From Candidatus Hydrogenedentota bacterium (GTDB lineage: Bacteria; Hydrogenedentota; Hydrogenedentia; Hydrogenedentales; JAEUWI01), in contig JACPGE010000098.1 of the NCBI GenBank assembly GCA_016182605.1, positions 41,758 through 105,757 of the forward strand: 64,000 nucleotides of DNA, written 5' to 3'. This document shows, piece after piece, positions 62,187-64,000 of the stretch; positions within the stretch are counted from its first letter, which is position 1, and each line of letters starts with the position of its first letter. The position numbers and the translations under genes are program-made. The notes beneath the pieces were generated by a model. It was not told the origin of the DNA. It was given only the letters and a program-made list of their open reading frames with translations, and ran no database searches.

Positions 62187-62629
62187 CGATGGACCTCTCT
62201 TTCATACCGGTCGGACTTCAGGGCATGAAGGCGCTGGCGCAAGACAGAATAGAACAGGATGGCCAGGCCGGCGACTGGCAGACTGATCAGGAGCTTGACG
62301 AGGGCCGAGCCCCACGGCTCGCGGTAGAAGAGTACACCACCATAAAGCGCAAGCGCGAGTGCGCCAAGGCAGAAGATGAGCCAACCGGTCTTTCGCTCCA
62401 TGCGGTTGTAGACGCCGTCGAGAAAGGTATCCCATTCCGCGTCGGGCGGTTGCGCCGCGTGGAAGAGGCGATCCGTGCCGACGGTGATCGACTTGAAAGC
62501 ATCGAACTCCCTGCGGAAGGCAGGGCTCGTCGCGAGCAACTGGTCGACGCGTTCCCGTTGTGGCCCGTTCAGTTCGTTGTCCAGGTACCCCGAAATCAAT
62601 TCGAGATGTTCATCGTTGTGTACATCCAT
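62183..62629 (-). CDS. Probable anti-sigma factor, membrane-anchored
   Basis: The 148-residue protein begins HLELISGYLDNELNGPQRERVDQLLATSP, the usual helical opening of zinc-finger anti-sigma proteins, but without the HxxxCxxC zinc ligands. Two hydrophobic helices (GWLIFCLGALALALYGGVLFY and ALVKLLISLPVAGLAILFYSVL) follow, and a basic tail ends it. That makes it a likely membrane anti-sigma factor for the neighbouring ECF sigma factor, 83 nt upstream. The assignment rests on opening likeness and location. Confidence 0.7.
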   Translation of the reverse strand: MDVHNDEHLELISGYLDNELNGPQRERVDQLLATSPAFRREFDAFKSITVGTDRLFHAAQPPDAEWDTFLDGVYNRMERKTGWLIFCLGALALALYGGVLFYREPWGSALVKLLISLPVAGLAILFYSVLRQRLHALKSDRYEREVHR

Positions 62630-62712
62630 AGATCCTACCCGCAGTTTCCCGCTCCCAGAGTGATTGACACCTCCTCCACCACCCTCCCGCCGTGTATTAC
62701 ATCCTGCGCCGG

Positions 62713-63294
62713 CTAAACATTCACAGACGGCGCGCTTTCCTCGATAATGGACTTGAGGCGCTTCCGGGCGCCGTGGAGGCGCGACATAACCGTGCCCTGG
62801 GGAATGGCGAGGGCCTCCGCAATCTCGCCATAGGACATCTCCAGGAAGTGCCTGAGCCGGATGATTTCCCGCTGTTCCGGGGAGAGCTTTGTAAGGGCCG
62901 CGCGTACAGCAAACTGCACGTCGTCCAGCTCGACCTGGGCATCGGGGGTGCGTTGCGCATCGATCGCGTCGAAGCCCGATTCCATCATGCTGTCCAGGGA
63001 AGATTCTCCCCGCCGCTTGCGCTTCTTAAGGAAGTTCAGGCTCGAATTCTTGATAATGCGGTAGAGCCACGGATAGAACGGCATGCTCGTGTCGAAGCGC
63101 GGCATGGCCTGGTAGGCGCGCGCAAAGGCGTCCTGGGCGAGTTCCAAGGCATCTTCGCGGTTGCCCACGAAGCCGTAGGCGATGGCGTAAGCACGCCGCT
63201 GGTAGGCCTTTACCAAGGCGCCAAAGGCGGCGCGGTCACCCTCGCGGGCCGCGGTGAGCAGATCGCGCTCGTCTATGGTGGCTGCTTCCAACAT
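62713..63294 (-). CDS. ECF (extracytoplasmic function) sigma factor
   Basis: The 193-residue protein has sigma region 2 (YAIAYGFVGNREDALELAQDAFARAYQ with PFYPWLYRIIKNSSLNFLKKRKRR) and region 4 (LSPEQREIIRLRHFLEMSYGEIAEALAIPQGTVMSRLHGARKRLK), but no region 3, which defines ECF factors. It is the first gene of a three-gene operon with the probable anti-sigma factor and the YbjQ-like gene. It likely responds to envelope stress. The ATG at 63294 starts the fold with no long extension. Confidence 0.93.
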   Translation of the reverse strand: MLEAATIDERDLLTAAREGDRAAFGALVKAYQRRAYAIAYGFVGNREDALELAQDAFARAYQAMPRFDTSMPFYPWLYRIIKNSSLNFLKKRKRRGESSLDSMMESGFDAIDAQRTPDAQVELDDVQFAVRAALTKLSPEQREIIRLRHFLEMSYGEIAEALAIPQGTVMSRLHGARKRLKSIIEESAPSVNV

Positions 63295-64000
63295 GGTGTC
63301 ATATGATACACGGGAACGGAGGTTTTATTCGATAAAAGAGGGGCGGCGTGAAGGAAAGGACGCAAGGGACAGGAGAGACGAAAAGGACGGTATGGCGGCA
63401 CTGGATCGAAAACGGTCATGTTTTCGGTGAAAGCGATGGCTTTCCAGAGGCATGCCGCTATGGTGGCCGATCTACTATCATGGCGTGGTATTGCATTGGG
63501 GGTATGTGCGAAGGCGCGACAGCGTTTGCGAAACGAGGGGTCTGGAATGAAGCGTAACCACGGATGGACACCGGTGGACACGGATGGGAGGAGCCGGGGG
63601 TGAAGCACGAACGGACACGAAAGTCCTAGCGCGGCATAGCCGCAAGCAAAGCAAAGCCGAGTGCAACTCGGCGATCCCAGAGAGGGAATTCAGGCAAAGA
63701 GGCCAAGCCGCAAAGCCTGGGGACAGCCCCTCGCCGGTGCAGGATGGTGCTGCGGGGCCGGGGTCTGTGGCGCCGGCGGGGACAGCCCCCTTGGGTTGTT
63801 GAAATAAGCATCGAGGTTTTCGAAGTAGCACGTCGCTCGACGAGCGTCGTGATTGGCGCGTCAACGCGTACGGTGTGTAGCGAACAGAAGCGGCCTTGGT
63901 GGGAAGTGGAGTTGACTGTTGAGGAACTTGCTGTTGGGCGATCCCGTGCGTGCAAGGGGGCTGTTCGGGTGCTTCGATGGGCAATCCCTTCGCCATCGAG
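63295..64000. repeat. Non-coding region with palindromes and dispersed-repeat-like units
   Basis: No gene can be supported. Two copies of GGGGACAGCCCC lie at 63719 and 63778, 59 bp apart. Other palindromes are GCCGAGT-GCA-ACTCGGC (63656-63672) and GCGGC-ATA-GCCGC (63631-63643). The stretch 63558-63590 contains GGATGGACAC/GGTGGACACGGATGG units of the kind that occur as dispersed intergenic repeats in several environmental phyla; their reverse frame reads VHPWLRF-like, a well-known artefact. It may be a repeat cluster, a REP-like region or a hot spot for insertion. Confidence 0.55.

Noticed and set aside
63273..63608. 111-codon minus-strand frame reading VHPWLRF
   Set aside because: Such translations come from a well-known dispersed non-coding repeat and are not real proteins. 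It also overlaps the sigma-factor start.

Overview
The window is 64 kb of GC-rich bacterial chromosome with dense coding on both strands and no rRNA, tRNA or CRISPR array that I could find. The organism is Gram-negative: it has lpxB for lipid A, a Tat-exported oxidoreductase, a periplasmic HtrA protease and flagellins. The mix of Gfo/Idh oxidoreductases beside a sugar epimerase, sulfotransferase, a BACON-repeat surface protein, and a Gld-type ABC exporter followed by a DUF4340 protein suggests the Planctomycetes/Lentisphaerae/Hydrogenedentes range. That placement is an inference from gene content only.

Layout. 1-7.4 kb (minus strand): a cut-off glycosyltransferase, miaA, a GmhA-like SIS isomerase, a secreted glycerophosphodiesterase, a penicillin-acylase family hydrolase and an SDR reductase. 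7.4-12.4 kb (plus strand): a flagellin locus with an exact sigma-28 promoter, a 0.5 kb structured leader, four tandem flagellin genes of exactly 271 codons each, flaG and an intrinsic terminator. 12.5-15.7 kb (plus): nitrilase, PHP-domain protein and sulfotransferase. 15.7-16.7 kb (minus): fabH. 16.9-27.6 kb (plus): a LarA-like protein, a 1693-residue surface protein with nine BACON-type repeats, a lipoprotein, an unknown protein, an RNA methyltransferase and a Tat-exported oxidoreductase. 27.6-35.7 kb: mixed-strand metabolic and lipid genes, a PilT-like ATPase and an esterase. 35.8-42.2 kb (minus): rho, polA, lpxB and an oxidoreductase. 42.4-43.2 kb: remains of an ISKra4-type insertion sequence. 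43.3-50.3 kb (minus): a GldA/GldFG/DUF4340/HtrA cluster. 50.6-55.0 kb (minus): the ffh-rpsP-khpA-rimM-trmD-rplS translation and secretion operon. 55.3-61.1 kb (minus): a PpiD/SurA-type foldase, an NrdD-like protein without a glycyl-radical domain, nrdR and rsmD. 61.8-63.3 kb (minus): an ECF sigma factor, a probable anti-sigma factor and a YbjQ-like protein. The last 0.7 kb is non-coding and repeat-rich.

The strongest unexplained signal is in the flagellin locus. Each of the four flagellin start sites is preceded, at nearly constant spacing, by a hairpin whose stem sequence differs but whose apical loop always carries AGGGA. A GGAGG ribosome-binding site follows about 20 nt later. This is what a CsrA (RsmA)-controlled translational switch would look like. 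The first leader adds more GGGAC-loop hairpins and three copies of the heptamer ATGGGAC, which is also the start-codon context of the flagellins.
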